Of a DNA stretch of 29,424 nt, positions 1 through 9,085 are shown in pieces. Made by a program: the position numbers and the translations under genes. The stretch spans positions 1 to 29,424 of the forward strand of contig JBHGBF010000039.1 in NCBI GenBank assembly GCA_041946865.1, read 5' to 3'. How positions within the stretch are numbered: position 1 is the stretch's first letter; every line of letters begins with the position of its first letter. This stretch comes from RPQK01 sp041946865. Its GTDB lineage: Bacteria > Acidobacteriota > UBA6911 > RPQK01. The notes beneath the pieces were generated by a model. That model did not search any database and had not been told where the DNA came from. It saw only the letters and a program-made list of their open reading frames with translations.

Positions 1-184
1 ATTGGTCTGGTGGAGCGGGCCAGGTCGCGTGGCAAAGCCGATTTTTGCAATTGGCTCTTCAATGCCGGATTAGGGAGAGGGTGCCGTCGAAAAACGCTAC
101 GCTTGCGGCTCTGTGCGTTGGCAGCAGGCTCCAAGTTGTGAGATATCATTGACAGCCTGGGAGCCACATGTTACGAAAAGCCCC
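1..184. other. Left edge, no supported gene
   Basis: Two frames are open from the window edge for short distances, one to a stop at 71-73 and another to about 141. Neither gives a peptide I recognise. It may hold the tail of an upstream gene and the leader of the following gene, but I see no clear promoter, RNA gene or hairpin. Confidence 0.4.
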
Positions 185-3100
185 GTGACGGGACATCGCA
201 AAGCATTGACCAGGACAATAGGTATCGGTGGCTTTCTGTTTTGGCTCTGCCTCGCCAGCCACGAAGGATTCGCACACTCCACGCTCTCGCGGTTTGTGGA
301 ACATCGATACTCCGTATCGGTCGCGCCTCGGTACATTGATGTCATTCTGGACTTGACCTTGTATCACCCACGTTCCGGGATGGAACGCCAGAAGATGGAT
401 CGGAATCAGGATGGGAGGATCTCGGACGACGAACTACGCTCTTATCTCGTCGTGCTGGCGGCTGAGATCGAGCGGAAGGTTTCGATCAAAGTCGATGCCG
501 ATACGATCCCGCTCGTGCCGCTATTTGAACCAGAGGCCCCGTTCCAGGACCGCCTGGTTCCAGATGCGGGTCCTCAGGTCCTGCGCATTAACCTCTTTGC
601 CCGAACGCCGAAGGACCTTCGCGCCGGCAGTCGAATCAGGGTCGAAGATCGTCTGTGGTTGAACGATCCCGCCATAGTGTCGGCGCGTGCGGCCGGCCAA
701 GGCGGCATGAACGTGGTGGTTGAGCCAGGGGCGGAGATGAGTCCGGCCGGTCTCGACGGTACTCCGCGCGTGGTCGACATTCGTTGTTCAGCTGTTCCGT
801 CGCTGACTGCGGTCGGCTCCTTGGATGATCGGATCTTGCTCGCGCGGGACTCGCAGGGGGGCGGGACTCGAACACCACCGCCGCCGTCCTTGGGCGCTGC
901 TCTCTGGTTCACTTTGCTCATCCCGCTGGCGGCCCTGGTCTGCTGGTTGGTTCGGTCGCGGAGCTTCGAGGGTGGTCAAATTGTGAAGAAGGCGCTCTGC
1001 ACGATCGCACCGTGTCTGGTCCTTCTGACATTCCTATCTCAGTTTCGCTACGGAGCGGCTCAGACAGAATCGTCGCCTGGAATCACTGAGTTCGTTTCGA
1101 CGTTGGTGCGCGATCATATTTATCTTTTCAATCCGGCAGACCGGCAGGTGCTGGCCGAGATGAATCGCCAACTGCAGGAGCTCAGGTGGCTGGCGCGTCG
1201 TTCTCGCAACACAGGCTCACAAGCAGAGCTTGCGACAATGGGGCGCAGTCTGGTAGCCAACGTTCTTCCCCTGCTCGAACATCTTCCTCTCTTGCGAACC
1301 GTGTCACTGGAGGGTGGGAATGCACGGCTCTGGCCCGAATCTCCGGTCATTCTACCTGGTGACGCGGGGGCCGTTTTGCTGAGAGTTGACAACGGCGAAG
1401 GCGAACCCACCTACAGCACAACGGCCTACGACTTCTCGACCATCGGCGCCCAGCGGGCGGCTGTGGTCAATCTATCTGCACCGGGACCGAGGTGGCTGCT
1501 GATAAGTCTCTCCAATATTCCCACAGGGCGGACTACGCTCATGGTCAGTCTGGAGAATGGCGAGCAGCGTCGCGCGCTGCACGTTCCCATCACCACGCCG
1601 ACTTTCGGCCGGCTGAAAGTGGCGATCCTCTCCGATGATACAGGGAAGCCAGCCCCCGCGATGGTTCGCCTCGTCTGGAAGACCGCCGATCGCGATCGCA
1701 AGCCTCCGAACGCTGTAGAGCTGGCGCCGCAGTTCGATAGTCTTGGCAACGCCTCAAGCCGCCGCCCCGCGAATCTTCCCGGGCAATCTCTCCAGTCCTT
1801 TTGGTGGCTGGTTCCCGGTCCTTTTGACGTGGCCGTGCCGCCGGGCGATTGGGAAATCACCATACGCCGGGGCGTAGAGCACGTGCCCGTGGCGGATACT
1901 TTTCGGGTTGAAGAAGGCGCAGAAGTCCGGAAAAGCTATCGCCCTCGCCGGTGGGTCGATATGCGCAAGCACGGGTGGTACTCAGGGGATGATCACGTCC
2001 ACGGCCGTATTCTGAGCAATGACGATGCCGCCAACCTCATGGCATGGGTGCAGGCTGAGGATATCCATGTCGCCAATGTTGTCGAAATGGGCGATATCTC
2101 GAGGACTTTCTTTGATCAGCGCGGCTTCGGTCCGCAGCACCGCGTTGTTGATCGGGACTACATATTGGCCCCGGGGCAGGAGTGTCCCAGGACGCATGAT
2201 GAGCTGGGTCACACCCTCTCCATGAACATCCGCAGCATGATCAGAGACACGGACCGCTATTTCCTCTATGACTGGGTGTTCGATCGGGTCCAAGAGGAGG
2301 GGGGCCTCTCTGGCTATGCCCACGTTCTCGATGATAATTTCCACGTCCACCGGGACATGACCCTGAACGTGCCCAAAGGGAAAGTCGATTTTGCCGAGAT
2401 CATGCAGTTTGGCAGACTTGGAACCGATCTCTACTACGAGTTCCTCAATCTTGGGTTCAAACTGACTGCTTCGGCGGGTTCAGATGTCCCCTGGGGCGGG
2501 ACGGTTGGGGAGGTGCGGCTTTACGCCTATGTCGGGAGACAACAGCGCGGAGGCCTTTCCGCTGACGCCTGGTTTGACGCGGTGGATCGAGGCCGCACCT
2601 TTGTCACCAATGGTCCAATGCTCGATTTTCGAGTCGACCAGGCACTGCCAGGGGACGAGTTGGAAGTCAAGGAGGACCGGAAGTTAAAGGTGCGGGCGAG
2701 GGCATGGGGGCAGAGTGGCCACATGGTCCCGGTCAGGTTGGAGATCGTCCGGCATGGGGAGGTTGTCAAGTCAGTCGAGCCAGCCAGACGGGGACAGGAT
2801 GAACTGACTGCAGATTTTGAGGTGGACGCAGGGCACGGCTGTTGGATAGCCGCAAGGGCGCTGGGAAGCGACCAGTCTGAGGCCTTCACCACACCGGTCT
2901 ATATCATTCGGGCCCCTTTCCGTTTCTGGAAGATCCAAAGTGTGTCGGAACTGATCGACAAGCGATTGGCAAGCCTGCAAGAAATCGAGCAGATTGTGGA
3001 GGAAGCGCGCCGGACCAGCGGTCAGAGCCGGCAGGAGTCGATGCCGGCGATGAGACTGCTCGCGCGACATCGCCTGGCCGAACAAGGAACTGCACTGCTG

Positions 3101-3187
3101 GAGCGAGTGGCAGCCGCCAGGAAGACTTATCTGGATCTTCGAGAGGTAGCGAGCAGAGAGAGGGCCGCGCGGGCCGGACTTCCCTGA
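185..3187 (+). CDS. CehA/McbA-like metallohydrolase with EF-hand and membrane segments
   Basis: This is a large exported or membrane-anchored protein. Counting from the upstream GTG at 113 (1024 aa), a hydrophobic signal segment lies at about 35-54. A canonical EF-hand loop lies at 96-107 (D96, N98, D100, G101, I103, E107). Two hydrophobic segments lie near 260-320. The C-terminal half resembles CehA/McbA-type PHP-like metallohydrolases: a GWYSGDDHVHG motif with H628 and H630, then a TASAGSDVPWGG segment. The N-terminal EF-hand domain loosely resembles the ectodomain of HupE/NicO-type nickel transporters, so the architecture looks fused. I prefer the GTG at 185 because it gives a normal signal peptide (short basic N-terminus, then the hydrophobic core); 113 is also GTG and neither has a strong ribosome site. 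The usual TDH metal motif after the HxH is replaced by an EMGD sequence, so catalysis is uncertain. It is a distant paralogue of the protein at 25056-27704. Confidence 0.72.
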   Translation: MTGHRKALTRTIGIGGFLFWLCLASHEGFAHSTLSRFVEHRYSVSVAPRYIDVILDLTLYHPRSGMERQKMDRNQDGRISDDELRSYLVVLAAEIERKVSIKVDADTIPLVPLFEPEAPFQDRLVPDAGPQVLRINLFARTPKDLRAGSRIRVEDRLWLNDPAIVSARAAGQGGMNVVVEPGAEMSPAGLDGTPRVVDIRCSAVPSLTAVGSLDDRILLARDSQGGGTRTPPPPSLGAALWFTLLIPLAALVCWLVRSRSFEGGQIVKKALCTIAPCLVLLTFLSQFRYGAAQTESSPGITEFVSTLVRDHIYLFNPADRQVLAEMNRQLQELRWLARRSRNTGSQAELATMGRSLVANVLPLLEHLPLLRTVSLEGGNARLWPESPVILPGDAGAVLLRVDNGEGEPTYSTTAYDFSTIGAQRAAVVNLSAPGPRWLLISLSNIPTGRTTLMVSLENGEQRRALHVPITTPTFGRLKVAILSDDTGKPAPAMVRLVWKTADRDRKPPNAVELAPQFDSLGNASSRRPANLPGQSLQSFWWLVPGPFDVAVPPGDWEITIRRGVEHVPVADTFRVEEGAEVRKSYRPRRWVDMRKHGWYSGDDHVHGRILSNDDAANLMAWVQAEDIHVANVVEMGDISRTFFDQRGFGPQHRVVDRDYILAPGQECPRTHDELGHTLSMNIRSMIRDTDRYFLYDWVFDRVQEEGGLSGYAHVLDDNFHVHRDMTLNVPKGKVDFAEIMQFGRLGTDLYYEFLNLGFKLTASAGSDVPWGGTVGEVRLYAYVGRQQRGGLSADAWFDAVDRGRTFVTNGPMLDFRVDQALPGDELEVKEDRKLKVRARAWGQSGHMVPVRLEIVRHGEVVKSVEPARRGQDELTADFEVDAGHGCWIAARALGSDQSEAFTTPVYIIRAPFRFWKIQSVSELIDKRLASLQEIEQIVEEARRTSGQSRQESMPAMRLLARHRLAEQGTALLERVAAARKTYLDLREVASRERAARAGLP

Positions 3188-3233
3188 TCTGCGACCACGG
3201 AAAGGCCGCTTAGCCCCCACATGAACGCCCGAA

Positions 3234-3367
3234 TTGAACAGAGCCTGGAGCGCAGCGCTTTTCAGCGGAGCGACCCGGCCGCTGCCTCTAAAGCGAGATC
3301 CATATCGCCCCAGAGGCAGCGGCCGGGTCGCTCCGCTGAAAAGCGCTGCGCTCCAGGCTCTGTTCAA
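3234..3367. repeat. 56-bp perfect inverted repeat between convergent genes
   Basis: Left arm 3234-3289 and right arm 3312-3367 are exact reverse complements over 56 bp, separated by a 22-nt loop. The arms begin TTGAACAGAGCCTGGAGCGC and end at CGGCCGCTGCCTCT. It lies 46 nt after the stop of the upstream gene and about 100 nt before the end of the convergent receptor gene. It could act as a bidirectional transcription barrier or be a palindromic repetitive element. There is no T-tract after the stem on either strand, so it is not a standard intrinsic terminator. Confidence 0.93.
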
Positions 3368-3433
3368 CGCCCTCCGCTCCGTGTGGCTCTCTGAATCGGG
3401 CGGAAGTTCCAAGATGTATATAAAGTTCAGCTT

Positions 3434-3455
3434 TCGCCGCCGCACTCCAAAGAGC
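3434..3455 (-). repeat. Dispersed GGAGTGCGGCGGC motif, copy 1
   Basis: On the minus strand this reads GCTCTTTGGAGTGCGGCGGC. Very similar sequence forms the outer arms of the palindrome at 20173-20254 and recurs at 29305-29327. Here it is a single half-copy with no matching arm, immediately after the stop of the receptor gene. Confidence 0.7.
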
Positions 3456-3466
3456 TACAACAGCGC

Positions 3467-6400
3467 TCAGAAGATGTACTTCATCGCGAGTTGGATGATA
3501 CGGCCATCGTCCGCCGTCGTGATTTGACCTACCGAAGAGGAACCGACGTTCAGGGTGGGAGCGCCGAAGTGAGGCGTGTTGGTCAGGTTGAACGCCTCAA
3601 AACGAACCTGAAGGCGGTGTTCCTTCCAAGGCATGGCGAAGTTCTTGCTGGTCACCAGATCGAAATTGCGCCAGCCGGGACCATCGATCAGGTTGCGCCC
3701 CGCATTGCCGAATGTCCCAGGTGTTCCAGCTTTAACAAATCCAGGGTTGAACCAGCAATCGACCGTTCCTACAGCAGCCCCGCTCGCGCATGTCCCCGGC
3801 GTATTGGCGGGCATGACGTAATCGCCCCGATATCCGCCGCCTGTATTCTGAGTATCCGGGGTAACCGACTGAGTCATTGGTGGCCCGGACAGCATCGACA
3901 AAATGCCACCGACTTGCCACCCGCCCAGCACCCAGCTTAGGGGGCCGGACTGCAGGTGACTCTTACCCGGGCCAGCCGGCAGGTCATATACGACGCTCAG
4001 GTTGTACGCAAAAGCACGATTCAGGTAGGAGCGCCCCCGGTTCCGCCACAGGTCCTTCTTGTAGTTGGACACGAACCCGGCCGTGCTCTGGCCTTCGGTT
4101 GCCGAGTTCACCTCGTCCCTTCCGTAGTCCATATTCTTCGACCAGCTGAAGGAACTGAGGAAGGTGTACCCCTGGCTGAACCGTTTCTCTGCCTTCACGA
4201 GCAAAGCGTTGTAGTTTGCTTCGAGAACATTGTCCCTCAGGGTCAAGTTCTGGACTCTGCCCTCCTTGGTCGCGTCTGCCGGAGCCGGCCAACGCTGTCT
4301 CGCGGCATTATTCGCTGGGAGGTTTGCATCCGGGTTAAGCGGGGCTGTGACCACCCGCCACCAAGCGAGGTGATAGGAGGAACTCCCATTATAGGAGACA
4401 TCGAGGAGCACCTCCCCGGGCAATTGGCGTTGGATGTCGAGAAACCATTGACCGGTCGCCGGGGTCGGCAGGAATTCGGGCACAAATGGCGGAGTGCTGG
4501 TCGCGCCAGGAGCCGCCATGAGGTACGGAGAGCCCGGCGGCGCCGACGAGGGCAGTGCGTTCTTCAGCAACAGAGCACCATTCACGAAGTTCTGCGCCAC
4601 GACGGTCTGCCCCCCAGCGCCTTTCGGGCCTCCGGCCTGGTATCGAGCCGTTTCGTACACGAGGTAATCGTTCTGTCCGAAATAGAGCCCACCCCCGACC
4701 CGGATGATCGTCTTGTTGGAGAGACGATAGGCAATGCCGAGCCTCGGAGCCCAGTTCTTGAGGTCAGCCTTGGCCGCCGAGTCGTGCTCGTCTTTGGGGA
4801 AGGTCCATTCTTTGAACTGGACCGGCAGGATATCCAGGGTCTCGTTGTTGATATCCCCAGTGAAAGTAAAACGCCCGATAGGTTGGCTGTCGGGATCCGG
4901 ATATGTCGGTGCGCCAAAAAGCTCCCACCGCAGCCCCAGACTCAGGGTCAGCTTCGATGTGATTTTCCAATCATCATTGGCATAAAAGCCCCAGTAAGGC
5001 ACCACCGCGTTCTCACCGGCGACGCCTCCCACAGACTCACTGTTCGCCCAACCCAGCAGGAAGTCGGCAAAGCTGTTTCCGGTAGCGGCTCGGCTGGCCG
5101 GCACATTGGGGAATTCGGAAGAGAAAACACCGTTGAAGGCGATTGCGCCATTAAGTTGCTGACCCTGGCGACGATTCAAGTTTGTCCACCGGTATTCCGT
5201 TCCGAACTTCAGGCTGTGCTTGCCTTTCTGCCACAGCAGATTGTCCGCAAACGAGAAGTTTTTCTGGGCAGTCGTAAGAGGGCCGGCCCCTGCCAACGAA
5301 GAGAACCCCGCAGGGGAGAAAAGAGCGAGACCCTTGGCAAAGGGGTCGTCGCCCATCGAATCCACCGGGGCGCCCGTAATGCCGTACTCCTTATTCAGGG
5401 ACCCGGTGTAAAGGTCGCCGCGTCCGGTCGGGAACCAGGTCCAGCCGAACCGGAACTCGTTGGTCAAACGGGGAGAGAGCACGGCGGCATAATTCAGGGC
5501 AAGGTTCTGAGCATCCAACTGGTTCGTGTTTGTCAGATCCGCCGGGAAAGGCATACCGCCGCCCAGCACTCTCTCCTGCCTCCGAATCGAGTAGCGGCCG
5601 AAAACCTGGTGATTAGCGCTTATGGTGTGATCGACACGTGCGTCGAGCGAATTGGAGTCGTCAGAGTTGAGCGCTTGGACGAAATAGTTGTTCTGCAGGT
5701 TCTCCCGCCCCGGGACATTGGGCAGGGGATAGAGGGCCATCATTTTGGCCGCAATGGGGTCAAACCGAGCGCTCGGGATCTGGTTGTTCGGAAACTGCAA
5801 GCGCTTCGCATTTGCCCCGGAGCCGGTCACGGTCAGGGGGTCGAAGATCTTCGCACTTCGCGCCGTGCCCCCAGGCTCCTTGGAGAAGTCGCCTGCTCTG
5901 AGAGCCGCACTGGGGACCGAGCGGGTGAAGGAAGTTCCGGCTTCACGAACACGGGCGCCCTGAAAACTCGCGAAGAAGAAAGTCCGGTCACGCTTAATGG
6001 GGCCTCCCAGGGCGGCGCCAAACTGGTTCCGAATGTACTTCGGTGCGTCCATCCCGGTTTCACCCGGATTGTTGAACTTGTTGAACATGAAATTATTGGC
6101 CGCTAACGAGGCATTGCGGTGGAACTCGTAGAGCGCACCATGGAAATCGTTCGTCCCGGACTTTGTAGAAACCAGTACCTTGGCTCCCATCTTGAAGCCG
6201 AACTCCGCTGACGTATTGTTCGTGATGACTTTGAATTCCGAAATCGATTCAATCGCAGGCTTCACTGCCTGAGTCTGAGTTAGCAGGGGACCGTTCCCTA
6301 CGGAAGCGGAATTGTCAGCTCCGTCCAGCAGCACGTTGTTTTGACTGACGGAAGTGCCGACCGCTTTGAAGGAGGCTTCCTCCCCGGCATTGTTTCCCCT

Positions 6401-6964
6401 GCCTCCCTGTCCGGAACGGACAACCCCCGCGCTCAGCTGAGCGAGCTCCAAATAGTTGCGCCCGTTGAGCGGCAGCTCCTGAATGCGTTTTTCGTCGATC
6501 ACCTGGCCGACATCCGAGGCTTTAGACTGCAGCAGCGCCGTTTGTCCGCTGACCTCGACTACGTTGCTGATCTCTCCCACCTCCAAGCGGAAGTCCACTT
6601 GTGCAACCTGGCCGATTGCGAGTCGGATCGTCGTTTCTTGGGTGTTGAAGCCTGCCATCTGACAGGTGACTTTGTACTGGCCTTCCTTCAGCAGCGGCAC
6701 GAGATACAAGCCGACTTCGTTGGTGAGAACCTTCTTGGTAATCCCCGTCTGGACATTCGTTACGTGAACCTCCGCACCGGGAATCATCGCCTTCGATGTG
6801 TCGGTCACCACTCCTTGGATACTCGAGTCCTGCCCCAATACCACGTTGAAAGCCAAGAAGCAGACAGCCAGCGCTGCAATGCCGGTGAGAGCATGCAGTC
6901 TATTGCAGAGTGTCGTTATGGCGAATTTCCTCTCTCGGATCGTCCTGCTTGAAGAAGCAACCAT
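3467..6964 (-). CDS. TonB-dependent receptor, Oar-like, with carboxypeptidase-regulatory domain
   Basis: This is an outer-membrane receptor of 1165 aa that would import a large substrate using TonB energy. After a signal peptide ending near GQD (about residue 44), a carboxypeptidase-regulatory-like beta-sandwich spans about 48-130 (SIQGVVTDTSKAMIPGAEV). A plug domain follows, containing LPLNGRNYLELAQLSAGV at about 164-181, then a long barrel of alternating aromatic strands. The protein ends in AMKYIF, a typical terminal beta-signal for BAM insertion. The ATG at 6964 is chosen because GAGGAG lies 6 nt upstream; a GTG at 6985 is in frame but upstream of that site. This layout is typical of the expanded Acidobacteriota receptor families. 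The substrate cannot be read; the glycoside genes nearby make an oligosaccharide or glycoside plausible. It is divergent from the gene at 7219. Confidence 0.95.
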   Translation of the reverse strand: MVASSSRTIRERKFAITTLCNRLHALTGIAALAVCFLAFNVVLGQDSSIQGVVTDTSKAMIPGAEVHVTNVQTGITKKVLTNEVGLYLVPLLKEGQYKVTCQMAGFNTQETTIRLAIGQVAQVDFRLEVGEISNVVEVSGQTALLQSKASDVGQVIDEKRIQELPLNGRNYLELAQLSAGVVRSGQGGRGNNAGEEASFKAVGTSVSQNNVLLDGADNSASVGNGPLLTQTQAVKPAIESISEFKVITNNTSAEFGFKMGAKVLVSTKSGTNDFHGALYEFHRNASLAANNFMFNKFNNPGETGMDAPKYIRNQFGAALGGPIKRDRTFFFASFQGARVREAGTSFTRSVPSAALRAGDFSKEPGGTARSAKIFDPLTVTGSGANAKRLQFPNNQIPSARFDPIAAKMMALYPLPNVPGRENLQNNYFVQALNSDDSNSLDARVDHTISANHQVFGRYSIRRQERVLGGGMPFPADLTNTNQLDAQNLALNYAAVLSPRLTNEFRFGWTWFPTGRGDLYTGSLNKEYGITGAPVDSMGDDPFAKGLALFSPAGFSSLAGAGPLTTAQKNFSFADNLLWQKGKHSLKFGTEYRWTNLNRRQGQQLNGAIAFNGVFSSEFPNVPASRAATGNSFADFLLGWANSESVGGVAGENAVVPYWGFYANDDWKITSKLTLSLGLRWELFGAPTYPDPDSQPIGRFTFTGDINNETLDILPVQFKEWTFPKDEHDSAAKADLKNWAPRLGIAYRLSNKTIIRVGGGLYFGQNDYLVYETARYQAGGPKGAGGQTVVAQNFVNGALLLKNALPSSAPPGSPYLMAAPGATSTPPFVPEFLPTPATGQWFLDIQRQLPGEVLLDVSYNGSSSYHLAWWRVVTAPLNPDANLPANNAARQRWPAPADATKEGRVQNLTLRDNVLEANYNALLVKAEKRFSQGYTFLSSFSWSKNMDYGRDEVNSATEGQSTAGFVSNYKKDLWRNRGRSYLNRAFAYNLSVVYDLPAGPGKSHLQSGPLSWVLGGWQVGGILSMLSGPPMTQSVTPDTQNTGGGYRGDYVMPANTPGTCASGAAVGTVDCWFNPGFVKAGTPGTFGNAGRNLIDGPGWRNFDLVTSKNFAMPWKEHRLQVRFEAFNLTNTPHFGAPTLNVGSSSVGQITTADDGRIIQLAMKYIF

Positions 6965-6970
6965 GATCAT

Positions 6971-6976
6971 CTCCTC
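6971..6976 (-). promoter_or_regulatory. Ribosome binding site of the TonB receptor
   Basis: GAGGAG on the minus strand sits 6 nt before the ATG at 6964. It also overlaps the upstream in-frame GTG option, which argues for the shorter protein. Confidence 0.65.
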
Positions 6977-6985
6977 ATTCGGCAC

Positions 6986-7218
6986 ATTGCCGGGAACCGC
7001 TCTTGTCTGTGAAACCTGACCGTTGGGATCTTAAGTATGCTAGGCAGGGAGGATCAATCTCTTTATTCCTCTTCAAAAGGGGCGACCAGCACAAGCGGGA
7101 GAGGCCGGGGAGTCAAACCGATCGCAATCACTAACTTCGCTAGCGACGCGCTATCTACTTTTCATTCGCCTCCTTCGCGGATGAAACCGCCGTCCGGAAG
7201 CGATATCCTCGAAAGCCC
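6986..7218. promoter_or_regulatory. Divergent intergenic region with TAGCG-N3-CGCTA palindrome
   Basis: This 233-bp gap must hold the promoters of the receptor (minus) and of the secreted protein at 7219 (plus). The dyad TAGCG-ACG-CGCTA lies at 7141-7153. A dyad with the same arms (CTAGCG-ATT-CGCTAG) occurs at 23206-23220, so it may be an operator. No clear -35/-10 pair stands out. Confidence 0.4.
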
Positions 7219-8073
7219 ATGACACGACTATTCAAGTACTCTTCAACCTGTCTGCTCCTGGCGTGGCTCGTTTCACCGACTTCGCTCGCAGACCGTCCCT
7301 CCGTCTTCGATTTCGGCCTCTGGGAATCTCCTCCCAGGTCCTCCGGCGTAGAGCATCCTGCGGGTGGGGTCTCGATAACTCACAGGACCGATCCGGTGCT
7401 GAGAATGTATCTGTGGATGTATGAATGGAATCTGTTTGAAGCGGTCGAGCGTGGCGAGCACACGCACGGATTCCTGCTCGGCGAGCAGTCCATTAGCCCC
7501 GATGGGCAGAATGCCACCTTTTCCGGACACGACTTGAGATTTGAGTTGCGGGCCGTGCCGGATGGGGCCCTCGTTTCCCTGACTGTCCGCAACGGCTCGA
7601 ACCATGACTGGCCCTCGAACGCAGGCATTATTCCTTGCTTCAACCCCGGCCCGTTCAGAGTGCGAAATGCACAGCTAGTCGACGACGAGCACTCCCGAAC
7701 GTATTTCCTCGGTCCAAACGGTCTCGAGCTGCTCCAGGCTCGCGAGATACACTTCAACCAGGCGCTTCGCTTCCTCATCGACCAGGTCTCACCCTCGGGC
7801 GAGTTCGTCTTCTCGTCCAAATGGCCGACTTCACCGAACAATGCCGCAGCCGGACTTCTCATCCGGGAAGCGTCCGACGGACAATCGGTGAGCGGCATCG
7901 CCTGGGAGGACTTCGTTTCAGTTCAGGGACACAATCCCTGGAAGTGCATGCACGTTTCGGTGAGGGTCGGCCCACTTGCCCAAGGCGCAACCAAGACGAT
8001 CAAGGGGAGGATCTACCTCTTGAAAGGAAACCGACACGACTGCCTCGCTAAGTACAGGCAGGAATTCAAGTAG
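7219..8073 (+). CDS. Secreted protein of unknown function
   Basis: The product is 284 aa with a clear signal peptide (MTRLFKYSSTCLLLAWLVSP, cleavage probably after SLA near residue 24). The rest appears beta-rich, with many aromatic and glycine residues and histidines in EHTHGFLLGE and NGSNHDWPSN. It ends in a KGRIYLLKGNRHDCLAKYRQ segment. I do not recognise the family with confidence; the look is that of secreted carbohydrate-associated proteins of Planctomycetota and Acidobacteriota. It is transcribed away from the TonB receptor. The start has only a weak ribosome site (CGAAAG), but the signal peptide supports it. A perfect 17-bp palindrome follows at 8122-8157. Confidence 0.75.
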   Translation: MTRLFKYSSTCLLLAWLVSPTSLADRPSVFDFGLWESPPRSSGVEHPAGGVSITHRTDPVLRMYLWMYEWNLFEAVERGEHTHGFLLGEQSISPDGQNATFSGHDLRFELRAVPDGALVSLTVRNGSNHDWPSNAGIIPCFNPGPFRVRNAQLVDDEHSRTYFLGPNGLELLQAREIHFNQALRFLIDQVSPSGEFVFSSKWPTSPNNAAAGLLIREASDGQSVSGIAWEDFVSVQGHNPWKCMHVSVRVGPLAQGATKTIKGRIYLLKGNRHDCLAKYRQEFK

Positions 8074-8121
8074 GGGTAGCGCTGCGCGAGGCGAAGCAGA
8101 GACGAGTAAGCTGGGCCACCG

Positions 8122-8157
8122 CCGCGGATAACGCGGATGGATCCGCGTTATCCGCGG
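8122..8157. repeat. 17-bp perfect inverted repeat with 9-bp internal period
   Basis: Arms 8122-8138 (CCGCGGATAACGCGGAT) and 8141-8157 (ATCCGCGTTATCCGCGG) are exact reverse complements around a GG loop. Each arm is a tandem near-duplicate with a 9-bp period (ATCCGCGTT then ATCCGCGGG on the right). It lies between convergent stops at 8073 and 8168, so it may terminate both transcripts or be a repetitive extragenic element. Confidence 0.88.
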
Positions 8158-8167
8158 GGTCAAACCG

Positions 8168-9085
8168 TTAGTTCTTCAAGTGCTTTTCGAGGAAAGCGAA
8201 AATCTTCTCGTCCACCCCTGGGAGCGCCGCAATCTTCCTCCGGCTCCACCAAAAGCCGTGGGGAGCATCGTGAAAGAAGGCAAAATCACAGTCTTTTTTT
8301 ACCTTAAGGAGTGCGGCGTACATCTGCAGGGCATGAGGGAGGTATTCGCCGTCACCGGTCACAATAAGTATCGGCGACTCTATCTCGGAGGCGTGGGCCA
8401 TCGCAGACGCCTTTTGGTACGCTTCCGGCACCTGCGAGGGAGTTCCGCCTAGTCTGCTGGCCAGCTCGTCCCATAGTTCCTTGTCGAGTTTCAGGTTTCC
8501 TTCGAGCGGACCCTTGGCCGCCGCAACGAGCTCGTAGACTTTCTGGTACCGGTACGCCAGGTCGGTCGCACCTTCTTCCGCCACGATGCAGGCGGGACGA
8601 ATGCGCATTCCGGCATAGATAGCGCAAACGGCTCCGTGGGACGTGCCGCACAAGGCTACCTTGTCCTTGATGACTCGCGGATGGTTACGAAGGTATTCGT
8701 AGGCCGCAATCGTGTCGTCGATTTCCTTGTTGATGTGGGAGGCATGACGATAGTCACTGGTGAGGACGGCGTAGCCGTGCCTGACCAGCTCGCGGGAAGG
8801 CGCCCGTTCAATATTGACCATTCGCTCCATAACCGCCGCGGTCTGTCCCCCCATACCCCAGTGCAGGGCGACGACACCCGGGAAGGGGCCGTCACCCTCC
8901 GGGAATTCGAGTACGGCCGGGCTTCGGAACCCGTCCGGCGCCACCGTTTCGATGACCTGGTATTTTTTCGGCTCGGGTTGCGGCTGCGCCAGAGCCGCCA
9001 GGCAGGCAACCAAAGCCAGCGCCACGAGGAAGACCATGTGGCTACGTCTACGACGGAGCAAGCTAGTTAACTTAGGTATTTGCAC
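8168..9085 (-). CDS. Secreted dienelactone-hydrolase-like alpha/beta hydrolase
   Basis: This is a 305-aa alpha/beta-fold hydrolase, probably acting on an ester or lactone in the periplasm. Counting from the GTG at 9085, an arginine-rich start (RRRRS) precedes a signal segment at about 17-34 (MVFLVALALVACLAALA). The nucleophile elbow is CGTSHGA with S149, the acid is likely D245 (VTGDGEYLPH) and the histidine is H276 (DAPHGFWW). The order Ser-Asp-His and the final HGF motif fit the dienelactone hydrolase/prolyl-oligopeptidase-like group. An in-frame ATG at 9037 would still leave a shorter signal peptide, so the start is uncertain. It is divergent from the OPT transporter gene, with 193 bp between them. 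The substrate is unknown. Confidence 0.85.
   Translation of the reverse strand: MQIPKLTSLLRRRRSHMVFLVALALVACLAALAQPQPEPKKYQVIETVAPDGFRSPAVLEFPEGDGPFPGVVALHWGMGGQTAAVMERMVNIERAPSRELVRHGYAVLTSDYRHASHINKEIDDTIAAYEYLRNHPRVIKDKVALCGTSHGAVCAIYAGMRIRPACIVAEEGATDLAYRYQKVYELVAAAKGPLEGNLKLDKELWDELASRLGGTPSQVPEAYQKASAMAHASEIESPILIVTGDGEYLPHALQMYAALLKVKKDCDFAFFHDAPHGFWWSRRKIAALPGVDEKIFAFLEKHLKN

Noticed and set aside
2771..3445. Minus-strand reading frame of about 224 codons across the 56-bp palindrome
   Set aside because: It includes both palindrome arms and overlaps the coding end of the first gene; no domain is recognisable.
3956..6106. Long plus-strand reading frame of about 716 codons
   Set aside because: It lies wholly antisense to the TonB receptor, whose domains are clear; the antisense product shows no recognisable domain and its composition is that of a codon-bias shadow.
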